NCBI GenBank assembly: GCA_015222915.1
Contig: JADFWE010000320.1
Location: 1 to 5,766, forward strand
Source of the DNA: Pseudomonadota bacterium
GTDB taxonomy: Bacteria; Pseudomonadota; Gammaproteobacteria; SZUA-229
Length of the DNA: 5,766 bases
Direction: 5' to 3'
Shown here: positions 1 through 5,766 of the stretch, piece after piece
How positions within the stretch are numbered: position 1 is the first letter of the stretch
How the letters are laid out: each line of letters begins with the position of its first letter
Program-made: the position numbers and the translations under genes
Notes under the pieces: generated by a model
Database searches by the model: none
What the model saw: the letters and a program-made list of their open reading frames with translations, nothing else
Told to the model about the DNA's origin: nothing

Positions 1-527
1 CGTTTGCTGGCGCTGACGCAGCCGGTATACAGGCTCTCCCTGCGCAACGGTTTCATGCCTCGTCCGATGATGAATTCGGTGCTGCCGCCACCGATGTCTA
101 CCACCAGACGCTTTCCTTCTTTTGTTGCCAGCCCATGGGCGACACCGAGATAGATCAGTCTGGCCTCTTCACGCCCGGCGATGATCTCGATGGGATGGTT
201 CAGGATCTGCTCGGCCTTATCAACAAATTCTTTTGCATTGGTGGCGACGCGCAAGGTATTGGTACCGGCGATGCGGATGGCTGAGGGCGGCAGGCTGCGG
301 ATCCGCTGGGCGAAGGTTTCCAGGCATTCAAAAGCGCGCTGTTGAGCCGCATCATCTATAATGCCGTGTTCATCAAGGCCGCCGCCGAGACGGACGTTAT
401 CCCTCAGGCGGTCGATAATGGACAGGGTGCCAGATTCTTCCAGCTTGGCAACGATCATATGAAAGCTGTTAGAGCCGAGATCCATGGCGGCGACGGTTTC
501 CGGAAAGTGGGTGTTGGGCTTGCTCAT
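1..527 (-). CDS. ppx: Exopolyphosphatase Ppx, N-terminal part (cut by window edge)
   Basis: Cytoplasmic enzyme that removes terminal phosphates from inorganic polyphosphate; Ppx/GppA family of the ASKHA (actin/sugar kinase/Hsp70) fold. 175 codons are present out of about 500 usual for Ppx; the C-terminus lies beyond position 1. Visible motifs: first phosphate-binding loop DLGSNSFHMI at residues 16-25, the GTNTLR segment at 88-93, REEARLIYLGV at 119-129 (holding the family's catalytic Glu), and the second nucleotide/phosphate loop DIGGGSTE at 144-151, followed by a CVSAS segment. GppA (guanosine pentaphosphatase) is the alternative, but SFHM after DLGSN and the overall match to E. coli Ppx as I recall it favour Ppx. 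The ATG at 527 is chosen because the upstream ATG at 534 meets a stop after three codons, and that stop overlaps the chosen start (ATGA). No clear Shine-Dalgarno is seen. The gene is divergent from the 833 gene; no polyphosphate kinase gene is in view. Confidence 0.95.
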   Translation of the reverse strand, partial: MSKPNTHFPETVAAMDLGSNSFHMIVAKLEESGTLSIIDRLRDNVRLGGGLDEHGIIDDAAQQRAFECLETFAQRIRSLPPSAIRIAGTNTLRVATNAKEFVDKAEQILNHPIEIIAGREEARLIYLGVAHGLATKEGKRLVVDIGGGSTEFIIGRGMKPLRRESLYTGCVSASK

Positions 528-584
528 ATATTCATTTAAGATGCGTATTATCTGCCTTTATACGCTATAGCGAACGATAACGGC

Positions 585-613
585 ATCATACAATAAATAA
601 CAATTGGTGTAAG
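585..613 (-). promoter_or_regulatory. Possible sigma70-type promoter for ppx
   Basis: Read on the minus strand, CTTACA (613-608, four of six matches to TTGACA) is followed after exactly 17 bases by TATGAT (590-585, five of six matches to TATAAT). Transcription would begin near 578, giving a leader of about 50 bases before the ppx ATG at 527. The surroundings are AT-rich, as expected of a promoter but also making chance matches easier. This is inference from box matching only. Confidence 0.4.
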
Positions 614-645
614 TATATAGGCAGCGCTAATTACTAAATTGTATG
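587..645. repeat. Eight-base inverted repeat, possible operator
   Basis: CATACAAT at 587-594 is mirrored exactly by ATTGTATG at 638-645, with 43 bases between, and the similarity continues loosely inward. The left arm overlaps the proposed -10 box of the ppx promoter, so a bound regulator could block ppx and act on the divergent side too. An eight-base dyad in AT-rich DNA can arise by chance, so the regulatory reading is tentative. Confidence 0.3.
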
Positions 646-832
646 TTGAAAAGCAATAACGTAGAGTCGTGCCATTGGAAAATATCCTACAGGTCGGGCT
701 TTCAAGCCTGTGTCTTCGTCGTTATGCTCCTCACTAAGGGTGCAATCATTCGCTGCGAAACATGCTTGGAACCTGTACGCTGGAAAATCCACAGAATTTT
801 ATGATAACTGATCAGCTTTGCTTTAGACCCGC

Positions 833-2038
833 GTGACCTCAAAATATATAAAAAAAATTGCCTGCGCTGTGCCTTGCATTTGTTTGTTTTGGATAATGAG
901 CGCTACAGCTGCACAGGCACAGGCAGCAGAACCATCAGTGGGAGAGGCGCAAAATACACCGGGTGCCGAAGAAGCAGAACTGGCGGAGAGTACCGCAATA
1001 AACACACCAGCGGAACAGACGGAAGCCGATGATGAATATGAAGATGAAGATGAAGATGAAGATGAGGAAGGAATAGGTGTGATCGATGAAGAGCTGGATT
1101 ACGCTATAACCAGAAAGCATGATACTGAGAATCCCTGTGAACGCGGTGGCGACGCCTATAACTATGATGTTAACTGGTACGATGAGAGTCAGGTTTATAT
1201 CAATTCGCGCTTCTGTGAGCCGGCATTATGGTTCGATAACTTCTTTGCCAATGACCGGGTATTTGCTGAGGGAGCAGCGGGCACCTATATCCGCTGGCGA
1301 AATGAGTTTACCGTCGATGAGGAGGAAGGCGTAAAGTTTAAAACGAAGATAAATCTCAGTGTCGAATTACCGGGCGTACAGGATCGTCTTCGTCTGACCA
1401 TCGAAAGCGATGAGGATGAAGACTTGCGTGATATCGCACCGGGTAGCGGCCAGGACACGACGAACAGTCTCGGTTTGCAGCTGGATTTTTTCGATAAGAC
1501 ACGATCAAAATTTAATGTTAGCGTCAGTCTGAAACCAAGGATCCGTTTTCGTTACCGTTATACCTACCCGGCAACCAACACCGTAACACTGCGTTTAACA
1601 CAGGAGGCGCAGCGTGAAAAAGCAATAAACAGCGCACGAACTCAATTTGATGCTGAAAAATTATTCGATCAGCGGTTTTTATTCAGATCGACAACAGAAG
1701 GGAAAGTGTCAGAAGAGTTTGATGGCGTAGACTGGCTGCAGGCACTGGTCGTTTATCATCGGGTAAATAAAAAAACGTCTCTCTCGTATGAGAGCAGTGC
1801 CAATGGCATCACCGAGCCGCGTACTCTGGCAACAAACTATCGTGTCGGTGTTCGTTACAGGAAAAATTTCCACCGCCCCTGGCTGTTTTTCGAAGTTGCA
1901 CCGGAGATGACCTGGCCGGTGACACTGGGTGAAGATCGCCTGGTTACAGAAGACAGGCGCTCAAAATGGCTGATGTTTTTCCGTCTGGAGATACATTTCG
2001 GCAACGCATACAAAAAACGCTATCAGGATTATAACTAA
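833..2038 (+). CDS. Exported, probably outer-membrane beta-barrel protein of unknown function
   Basis: Not a family I recognise. The 401 residues begin with a signal peptide: basic YIKK at 4-8, a hydrophobic core at about 9-23, and Ala-x-Ala cleavage sites ending near residues 29 or 31. A Glu/Ala-rich then strongly acidic linker runs from about 32 to 88, with an Asp/Glu run at 66-79. From about 149 the protein shows many short stretches of alternating polar and hydrophobic/aromatic residues, typical of membrane beta-strands (149-160, 167-178, 184-192, 212-220, 226-244, 249-256, 335-345, 349-358, 378-389). Two cysteines, C102 and C128, could form a periplasmic disulfide. The last strand is followed by about 12 polar residues, so there is no classical terminal Phe. 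The start is GTG: only two codons separate it from an upstream stop, and the next ATG (896) would destroy the signal peptide. No Shine-Dalgarno is seen. First gene of the plus-strand group, 19 bases before the PPTase gene. The barrel assignment is inference; a soluble periplasmic beta-protein is the alternative. Confidence 0.75.
   Translation: MTSKYIKKIACAVPCICLFWIMSATAAQAQAAEPSVGEAQNTPGAEEAELAESTAINTPAEQTEADDEYEDEDEDEDEEGIGVIDEELDYAITRKHDTENPCERGGDAYNYDVNWYDESQVYINSRFCEPALWFDNFFANDRVFAEGAAGTYIRWRNEFTVDEEEGVKFKTKINLSVELPGVQDRLRLTIESDEDEDLRDIAPGSGQDTTNSLGLQLDFFDKTRSKFNVSVSLKPRIRFRYRYTYPATNTVTLRLTQEAQREKAINSARTQFDAEKLFDQRFLFRSTTEGKVSEEFDGVDWLQALVVYHRVNKKTSLSYESSANGITEPRTLATNYRVGVRYRKNFHRPWLFFEVAPEMTWPVTLGEDRLVTEDRRSKWLMFFRLEIHFGNAYKKRYQDYN
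1040..1063 (+). repeat. In-frame hexanucleotide tandem repeat (GAAGAT x4)
   Basis: Four perfect GAAGAT units lie in frame in the 833 gene and encode alternating Glu-Asp at residues 70-77 of its acidic linker. Imperfect related units flank them on both sides. Because the unit is six bases, gain or loss of copies would change linker length by two residues per unit without a frameshift. Confidence 0.8.
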
Positions 2039-2057
2039 ACATGGTTATACTGAAACA

Positions 2058-2780
2058 ATGAATAGCGTTCGTTTATATTATATAGAGATAGAGCCTGGCA
2101 ACGATACCTTATCTATCAGCAGAGAATTGTTTGATCTCTGGTTGCAGGAGCTATCGGCGCAGAAACGATCAGCGATACAGCGCCTGGTACATGGCAGAGA
2201 TCAGCTGACATCGATGTTGGGCCTTAGACTATTGAAACAGTGCGCTATCGATGAAGGTTTCAGCGATTTCAAGCTAACAGAAGTGATTTATCCTGAACGG
2301 GAAAAACCGCAGTGGGCGCCGCAATGCACCGTTAGACAGGGCCTGGATGAAAACCGGGTTTTTGATTTTAATATCTCTCATACTCATGGTCTTGTCGTCG
2401 TAGCGATAAGTAAAACTTTAAAATTAGGTATCGATGCAGAACAGATACGGCCGTTGAAGCGATTGAGTTTCAAGATGGTGATGCGTGAAGATGAATTGGC
2501 ACAGATCAAAAAAACACCAGGACAGTTTTTTGATCTATGGTCAAAAAAGGAAGCGGTAGTGAAAGCGGCAAATACAGCTGGACTATCACGTATGCGTGAT
2601 GTGATACTGGACGATGCGGCTGGAGATAAGACAGCGCTGCTGGATGATCATCTATGGTATGTGAAGTCGATGTCTGAAGAGATGAATCTGAGCCTGGGTT
2701 ATGCCATTCATCTCGCCACATCGCTGCCAGCAGATAAGGTCGTGCTGAGATCAGTTTTGATTGATGATCTAAAGCACTGA
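2058..2780 (+). CDS. Sfp-type 4'-phosphopantetheinyl transferase
   Basis: Cytoplasmic enzyme that moves the 4'-phosphopantetheine arm from coenzyme A to a conserved Ser of a carrier protein (acyl, peptidyl or aryl), with Mg2+. At 240 residues it has the length of the Sfp/AcpT/EntD class of pseudo-dimeric PPTases, not the roughly 125-residue AcpS class. Family motifs in order: a REKP segment at 81-84, FNISHTHG at 104-111 (CoA-contacting His region), GIDAEQI at 124-130 with the Mg2+ ligands D126 and E128, and FDLWSKKEAVVKA at 158-170 with the third acid E165 and the catalytic-region Lys. All key residues are present, so it should be active. The ATG follows the preceding stop by 19 bases; no strong ribosome binding site is visible, but a six-codon reading frame starting at 2041 ends in a TGA overlapping this ATG. 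No NRPS, PKS or carrier-protein gene lies in the window, so its substrate is unknown. Confidence 0.93.
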   Translation: MNSVRLYYIEIEPGNDTLSISRELFDLWLQELSAQKRSAIQRLVHGRDQLTSMLGLRLLKQCAIDEGFSDFKLTEVIYPEREKPQWAPQCTVRQGLDENRVFDFNISHTHGLVVVAISKTLKLGIDAEQIRPLKRLSFKMVMREDELAQIKKTPGQFFDLWSKKEAVVKAANTAGLSRMRDVILDDAAGDKTALLDDHLWYVKSMSEEMNLSLGYAIHLATSLPADKVVLRSVLIDDLKH

Positions 2781-2814
2781 TGAAATACTGGTATCGTTAT
2801 TCGTTTTCGGTGGT

Positions 2815-3369
2815 ATGCATGATGGGCTCCTTAAAATGTTAGACAGATTATTAACAGAACACGACCATATTCTTAAAACCCTGAACCTGCTGGAAAAGCA
2901 GTTCCTGGATTTATGTAGAGGTGGCTCCCCTGATTATTCTTTGATGCGGAGTATCATTGTCTATATTCAGGAATACCCGGAGCAAGCACATCATCCGCTA
3001 GAAGACATGATCTTTTCGATTCTCCTGGAGCGTCTGGATGACGGTCGGCAGATACAGAAACTGATAACGGATCATACTGATCTGGAAACAGTTACACGAG
3101 AGTTAAGGAAGTCTCTGGAGCTGCTAAAGAAAGGAGAAATATCAGAGGAAGAGTTGAAGCAGAAGCTGTCACAATTTCTGGTCAGGCAGCGACAACATCT
3201 GTATGTTGAAGAAAAAAAGGTTTATCCGCTGGTTAAAAGGCATATAACCACTGAGGACTGGGATCACATACGGTCTGTCATACCACCACTCGACGATCCC
3301 GTTTTTGGCGAGCGGACACGAAGTGACTATGAGCGACTGTACCGTGAGATCGAAGACCAGGGTAGATAA
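2815..3369 (+). CDS. Hemerythrin-domain (HHE) protein
   Basis: A 184-residue cytoplasmic four-helix-bundle protein expected to bind a non-heme di-iron centre; no signal peptide or membrane segment is seen. Likely ligands: EHDH at 15-18, HHPLE at 59-63 (H59 and E63, or H60), H87 in DHTDLE, and QHLYVEE at 127-133 (H128 and E132). The order His, HxxxE, His, HxxxE matches the ligand pattern of YtfE/RIC (iron-sulfur cluster repair, nitrosative stress) as I recall it, but the N-terminal ScdA-like domain of YtfE is absent. Oxygen or NO sensing, iron handling and redox protection are all possible roles. The start is uncertain: ATG 2815 gives the listed product, while ATG 2836 (residue 8, beginning MLDRLLTEHDH) resembles family starts better. 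Neither has a clear Shine-Dalgarno. The gene is 34 bases after the PPTase stop and probably in its operon. Confidence 0.9.
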   Translation: MHDGLLKMLDRLLTEHDHILKTLNLLEKQFLDLCRGGSPDYSLMRSIIVYIQEYPEQAHHPLEDMIFSILLERLDDGRQIQKLITDHTDLETVTRELRKSLELLKKGEISEEELKQKLSQFLVRQRQHLYVEEKKVYPLVKRHITTEDWDHIRSVIPPLDDPVFGERTRSDYERLYREIEDQGR

Positions 3370-3384
3370 AGTTGCCTATCAGAG

Positions 3385-3414
3385 CTTGCCACTGGTTAAT
3401 CAATATGTGGCAGG
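3385..3414. terminator. Hairpin between convergent genes, weak terminator candidate
   Basis: CTTGCCAC (3385-3392) can pair with GTGGCAGG (3407-3414) to give eight base pairs including one G-U, around a 14-base loop. It sits in the 53-base gap between the stop of the hemerythrin gene and the stop of recQ, where a bidirectional terminator would be expected. No T-run follows on either strand, so it does not fit the classical intrinsic form. Position is the main support. Confidence 0.3.
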
Positions 3415-3422
3415 TCGATCAA

Positions 3423-5546
3423 TCAGGCCGGTAAAACAGCCGCCTGTACGCAGCGCAGGGTGTTGTAATCATAGGTACCATCCAGGGCATCAAACACCGG
3501 TTTTAGCTTCCGGTCATTTTCGTTAAAACTTAATAACGCTTCATGGATGACATTGATCTCCTGCTGATCGAGCGCTATCACCTCGTCGAGTTTTACCTCA
3601 CCCTGTTCGATGCCGCTGGCAAGGTGTGAATAGATGGTATTTGCGTTTAGTTTGCGCTGTTCGGCGATAGCGTCGATCGTTAATCCATTACGGAACAGCA
3701 GCAGCGTTTCGCTGACAGTATCGGAGACAGCGGTCTTCTCATTATCGATATGTTCGCCGATGGTGTGCAAGAAAGCGTCTGCAAACTTTTCCAGCTTGCT
3801 TTCACCGACTCCGCTGATACGGGAAAACTGCTCACGGTTTGCCGGTTGGCGTTCCATCATCTCTGCCAGTGCGGCATCATGAAAGATCATGAAAGGCGGG
3901 ACATTGTTTTCTTCAGCGAGTTGCTTGCGGCAGTTGCGAAGCGCTTCCCATAGCTGGTTGTTGGCTGCTTTTTCAGTGTTGTAGGATTTTCGTCCTTTGC
4001 GCTGTGTTTTCGCACGTTTACTTTCCTTGCGGAAGAACAGTGTCTCTTCACCGCGCAGCACTGCACGGCATTGTTCGGTAAGCCGCAGGCTGCCATGGCC
4101 TTCGAGATCGACCGTGAGCAGGTTGCGGCTGATCAGCTGACGGAAGATGCTACGCCACTGCTTGGCATCGTATTCCTTGCCGATACCGTAAACGCTGAGC
4201 TTATCGTGGCCGAACTGCTGCAGGCGTTCGCTTTCTTTGGCTATCAGAACATCGACGAGATAGTTGACGCCAAAACGCTGCCCGGTGCGGTGTGCGCAGG
4301 ACAGGGCCTTCTGTGCAGCGACGCTCGCGTCCCAGGTTTCGGCAGGGCTCAGACAGTTATCGCAGTTGCCGCAGGGCTGTTCCAGCGTCTCGCCGAAGTA
4401 CGTCAGCAGTGACTGCCGCCGGCAGCTGGTAATCTCGGTAAAACCCAGCATGGTTTCCAGCTTGTGATGTTCTACGCGTTTGTGCTGTTCATCGGCGTTA
4501 GAGTCGGCCATCAGCTGTTTCAGCATGATCACGTCCTGCAGCCCAAAGGCCATCCATGCATCGGCCGCCTGCCCGTCTCGCCCTGCCCGTCCCGTTTCCT
4601 GGTAATAGGCTTCCATGCTTTTCGGCAGGTTGAGATGAGCGACAAAACGCACGTCCGGTTTATCGATGCCCATACCGAAAGCGATGGTCGCTACGATGAT
4701 AACCGCCTCTTCTTTGAGAAATTGTTGCTGGTGCTTCTCCCTGACGTCAGCGCCAAGGCCGGCGTGATATGGCAGCGCATTAAAGCCTTTTTCTTTCAAC
4801 CAGGCGGCAGTGGTTTCGACTTTTTTACGCGACAGGCAATAGACGATGCCGGCGTCATTTTCGTGTTCATTCTGAATGAAGCGCAAGAGGGAGGCCTTGG
4901 CATTGCTCTGTGCTTCGGTAATACGGTAACAGATATTAGGGCGGTCGAAGCTCGAGATGAATAACCTGGCATCGTCCAGCTGCAGGCGATGTTTGATCTC
5001 CTTGCGTGTGGCCTCGTCGGCGGTGGCGGTTAATGCGATGCGCGGGATATCTGGAAATTGCTCATGCAAGAGCGATAACTGGATATAGTCGGGACGAAAA
5101 TCATGTCCCCATTGAGAGACGCAGTGTGCTTCGTCGATCGCGAACAGAGATATCCTGGTATGTTTTAGCAGGTTGAGGAAGCTACCGGTAGTGAGCCGCT
5201 CCGGGGCGACGTACAAGAGTTGTAAGCGACCGTTGATCAGGTCATCTTCGGTCTGTCGGCTGGTGCGGGCATCCTGCGTCGAATTCAGGAAGGCGGCTTT
5301 TATTCCGAGCTGCTGCAGCGCCATCACCTGGTCGTGCATCAGAGCGATCAGCGGCGAGATGATGATACCGGTGCCCTCTCGTACCAGTGCGGGAATCTGG
5401 TAGCACAGCGATTTTCCGCCACCGGTTGGCATCAGTACGACGGCGTCATCGCCATCGATCAAGGTCTGAATGATATCGCCCTGCTGCAGGCGAAAATCAG
5501 AGTAACCGAAGGTGTTCTGGAGATAATCGAGAGCTGTTTCATCCAT
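3423..5546 (-). CDS. recQ: ATP-dependent DNA helicase RecQ with extra C-terminal HTH domain
   Basis: A 3'-5' superfamily 2 helicase of recombination and replication-fork repair (RecF pathway). From the ATG at 5546 the product is 707 residues. Domains: motif 0 [10 protein letters not shown] about 13-22; Walker A TGGGKS 41-46 (K45); DEAH box D138-H141 with the RecQ aromatic-rich loop to 154; TATA motif III 173-176; motif [10 protein letters not shown] 233-240; motif V and VI regions 284-325 ending in [10 protein letters not shown]. The zinc module has C375, C392, C395 and C398. A winged-helix RQC domain follows at about 405-500 and HRDC at about 531-597. Residues about 608-700 add a helix-turn-helix domain resembling HTH_40 ([21 protein letters not shown] at its core), absent from the 609-residue E. 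coli enzyme. An in-frame ATG at 5648 is rejected: it would overlap the upstream gene by 65 bases, whereas 5546 has a good ribosome binding site. Probably the downstream partner of the gene ending at 5584. Confidence 0.97.
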   Translation of the reverse strand: MDETALDYLQNTFGYSDFRLQQGDIIQTLIDGDDAVVLMPTGGGKSLCYQIPALVREGTGIIISPLIALMHDQVMALQQLGIKAAFLNSTQDARTSRQTEDDLINGRLQLLYVAPERLTTGSFLNLLKHTRISLFAIDEAHCVSQWGHDFRPDYIQLSLLHEQFPDIPRIALTATADEATRKEIKHRLQLDDARLFISSFDRPNICYRITEAQSNAKASLLRFIQNEHENDAGIVYCLSRKKVETTAAWLKEKGFNALPYHAGLGADVREKHQQQFLKEEAVIIVATIAFGMGIDKPDVRFVAHLNLPKSMEAYYQETGRAGRDGQAADAWMAFGLQDVIMLKQLMADSNADEQHKRVEHHKLETMLGFTEITSCRRQSLLTYFGETLEQPCGNCDNCLSPAETWDASVAAQKALSCAHRTGQRFGVNYLVDVLIAKESERLQQFGHDKLSVYGIGKEYDAKQWRSIFRQLISRNLLTVDLEGHGSLRLTEQCRAVLRGEETLFFRKESKRAKTQRKGRKSYNTEKAANNQLWEALRNCRKQLAEENNVPPFMIFHDAALAEMMERQPANREQFSRISGVGESKLEKFADAFLHTIGEHIDNEKTAVSDTVSETLLLFRNGLTIDAIAEQRKLNANTIYSHLASGIEQGEVKLDEVIALDQQEINVIHEALLSFNENDRKLKPVFDALDGTYDYNTLRCVQAAVLPA

Positions 5547-5553
5547 GGTTATA

Positions 5554-5559
5554 TCCTCT
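5554..5559 (-). promoter_or_regulatory. Ribosome binding site of recQ
   Basis: AGAGGA on the minus strand lies seven bases before the ATG at 5546. It is the clearest Shine-Dalgarno sequence in the window and decides between this start and the in-frame ATG 34 codons further upstream. Confidence 0.75.
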
Positions 5560-5583
5560 TTCCGTAGAGTGTGGTCTAAAGCA

Positions 5584-5766
5584 CTATGATTCTTCATCAG
5601 GCAGTTTAAAGCTGGCAATACCTGAAGCGGTATCATCTTCCTCATCATCAGTGCTGTGTTGTATCAGGCTTAAGCCGCCGTGTTCATCTGTCTGCGTGTC
5701 GCTGGCAGAGGTCGACTGGCCCTTTTTAGCCAGATCGATCTTCAGTCGCAGGTTGTTCTCTGCGTC
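5584..5766 (-). CDS. C-terminal 60 residues of an unrecognised acidic protein (cut by window edge)
   Basis: An open frame enters at the right window edge and ends at the TAG at 5586-5584. The visible 60 residues start with a possibly helical, charged segment ([16 protein letters not shown]), pass through a Ser/Thr/Gln/Asp-rich stretch that looks disordered, and contain an acidic DDEEDD run at 40-45 before ending KLPDEES. I do not recognise the family from this tail. The start and any catalytic domain lie outside the window. The stop is 37 bases upstream of the recQ start on the same strand, so the two are probably co-transcribed. Reality as a gene is supported by the open frame to the edge and by recQ's own start fitting neatly after it. 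Confidence 0.6.
   Translation of the reverse strand, partial: DAENNLRLKIDLAKKGQSTSASDTQTDEHGGLSLIQHSTDDEEDDTASGIASFKLPDEES

Larger units (their letters stand above)
528..832. other. Divergent intergenic region between ppx and the 833 gene
   Basis: This 305-base stretch separates two genes transcribed away from each other, so it should hold both promoters. The ppx side is AT-rich and has a fair sigma70-type promoter and an inverted repeat, listed separately. A perfect 10-base palindrome, CGCTATAGCG, lies at 563-572. On the right, TATGAT at 800-805 is a good -10 match for the 833 gene, but no acceptable -35 box sits 16-18 bases upstream of it. A small hairpin can form at 695-710 (six pairs including one G-U, tetraloop TTCA); no T-run follows, so it is not an obvious terminator. 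A 53-codon ORF at 643-804 (plus) is open but has no ribosome binding site and no recognised family. No tRNA or riboswitch is recognised. Confidence 0.6.

Noticed and set aside
342..539. 65-codon plus-strand frame
   Set aside because: Antisense to the well-supported ppx N-terminus.
695..710. Hairpin as an intrinsic terminator or dispersed REP-type repeat
   Set aside because: The stem is short and imperfect, no T-run follows, and no second copy is seen in the window.
823..1120. Two minus-strand frames of about 60 codons with runs of Ile/Phe
   Set aside because: The Ile/Phe runs are just the reverse reading of the GAAGAT repeat and signal-peptide region of the 833 gene.
2768..2778. Eleven-base TCTAAAGCACT repeated at 5575-5585
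   Set aside because: Direct repeats of this length are expected by chance in a window this size, and the two sites share no other context.
4071..4412. 113-codon plus-strand open frame
   Set aside because: Antisense shadow of the recQ zinc and RQC region.
4464..4964. 166-codon plus-strand open frame
   Set aside because: It lies wholly antisense within the helicase core of recQ, whose motifs are intact; no motif or ribosome binding site supports it.
5547..5648. 34-codon N-terminal extension of recQ to an ATG at 5648
   Set aside because: It overlaps the upstream gene by 65 bases, has no RecQ-like residues, and the ATG at 5546 has a well-spaced AGAGGA site.

Overview
The window looks like chromosomal DNA from a gammaproteobacterium-like Gram-negative. 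The Ppx N-terminus and the RecQ core read very close to their enterobacterial counterparts. A signal-peptide-bearing, beta-strand-rich protein also implies an outer membrane. I cannot name the genus, and I see no IS element, tRNA, rRNA, CRISPR array or phage gene.

Layout, left to right. Positions 1-527 (minus) hold the N-terminal third of an exopolyphosphatase (ppx), cut by the window edge. A 305-base divergent intergenic region follows (528-832), with a plausible ppx promoter, an inverted repeat overlapping its -10 box, and one doubtful 53-codon ORF. Three plus-strand genes then run close together. 833-2038 encodes an unrecognised exported, probably outer-membrane beta-barrel protein with a strongly acidic linker. 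2058-2780 encodes an Sfp-type 4'-phosphopantetheinyl transferase. 2815-3369 encodes a hemerythrin-domain protein with a YtfE-like set of His/Glu ligands. They probably form one transcription unit (gaps of 19 and 34 bases). Converging on them from the right is recQ (3423-5546, minus), a RecQ helicase with an extra C-terminal helix-turn-helix domain. The last 60 codons of an unrecognised acidic protein (5584-5766, minus) lie just upstream of recQ and are probably co-transcribed with it.

Functionally, ppx (polyphosphate turnover) and recQ (recombination and repair) are conserved housekeeping genes. The plus-strand trio between them is AT-richer in the lines I counted by hand and looks like an accessory insertion. 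Its members do not belong to one textbook pathway: an envelope protein, a carrier-protein-activating enzyme and a di-iron protein. No known system explains the trio. The least understood part is the envelope protein, and whether it is really linked to the PPTase can only be settled by comparing genomes.
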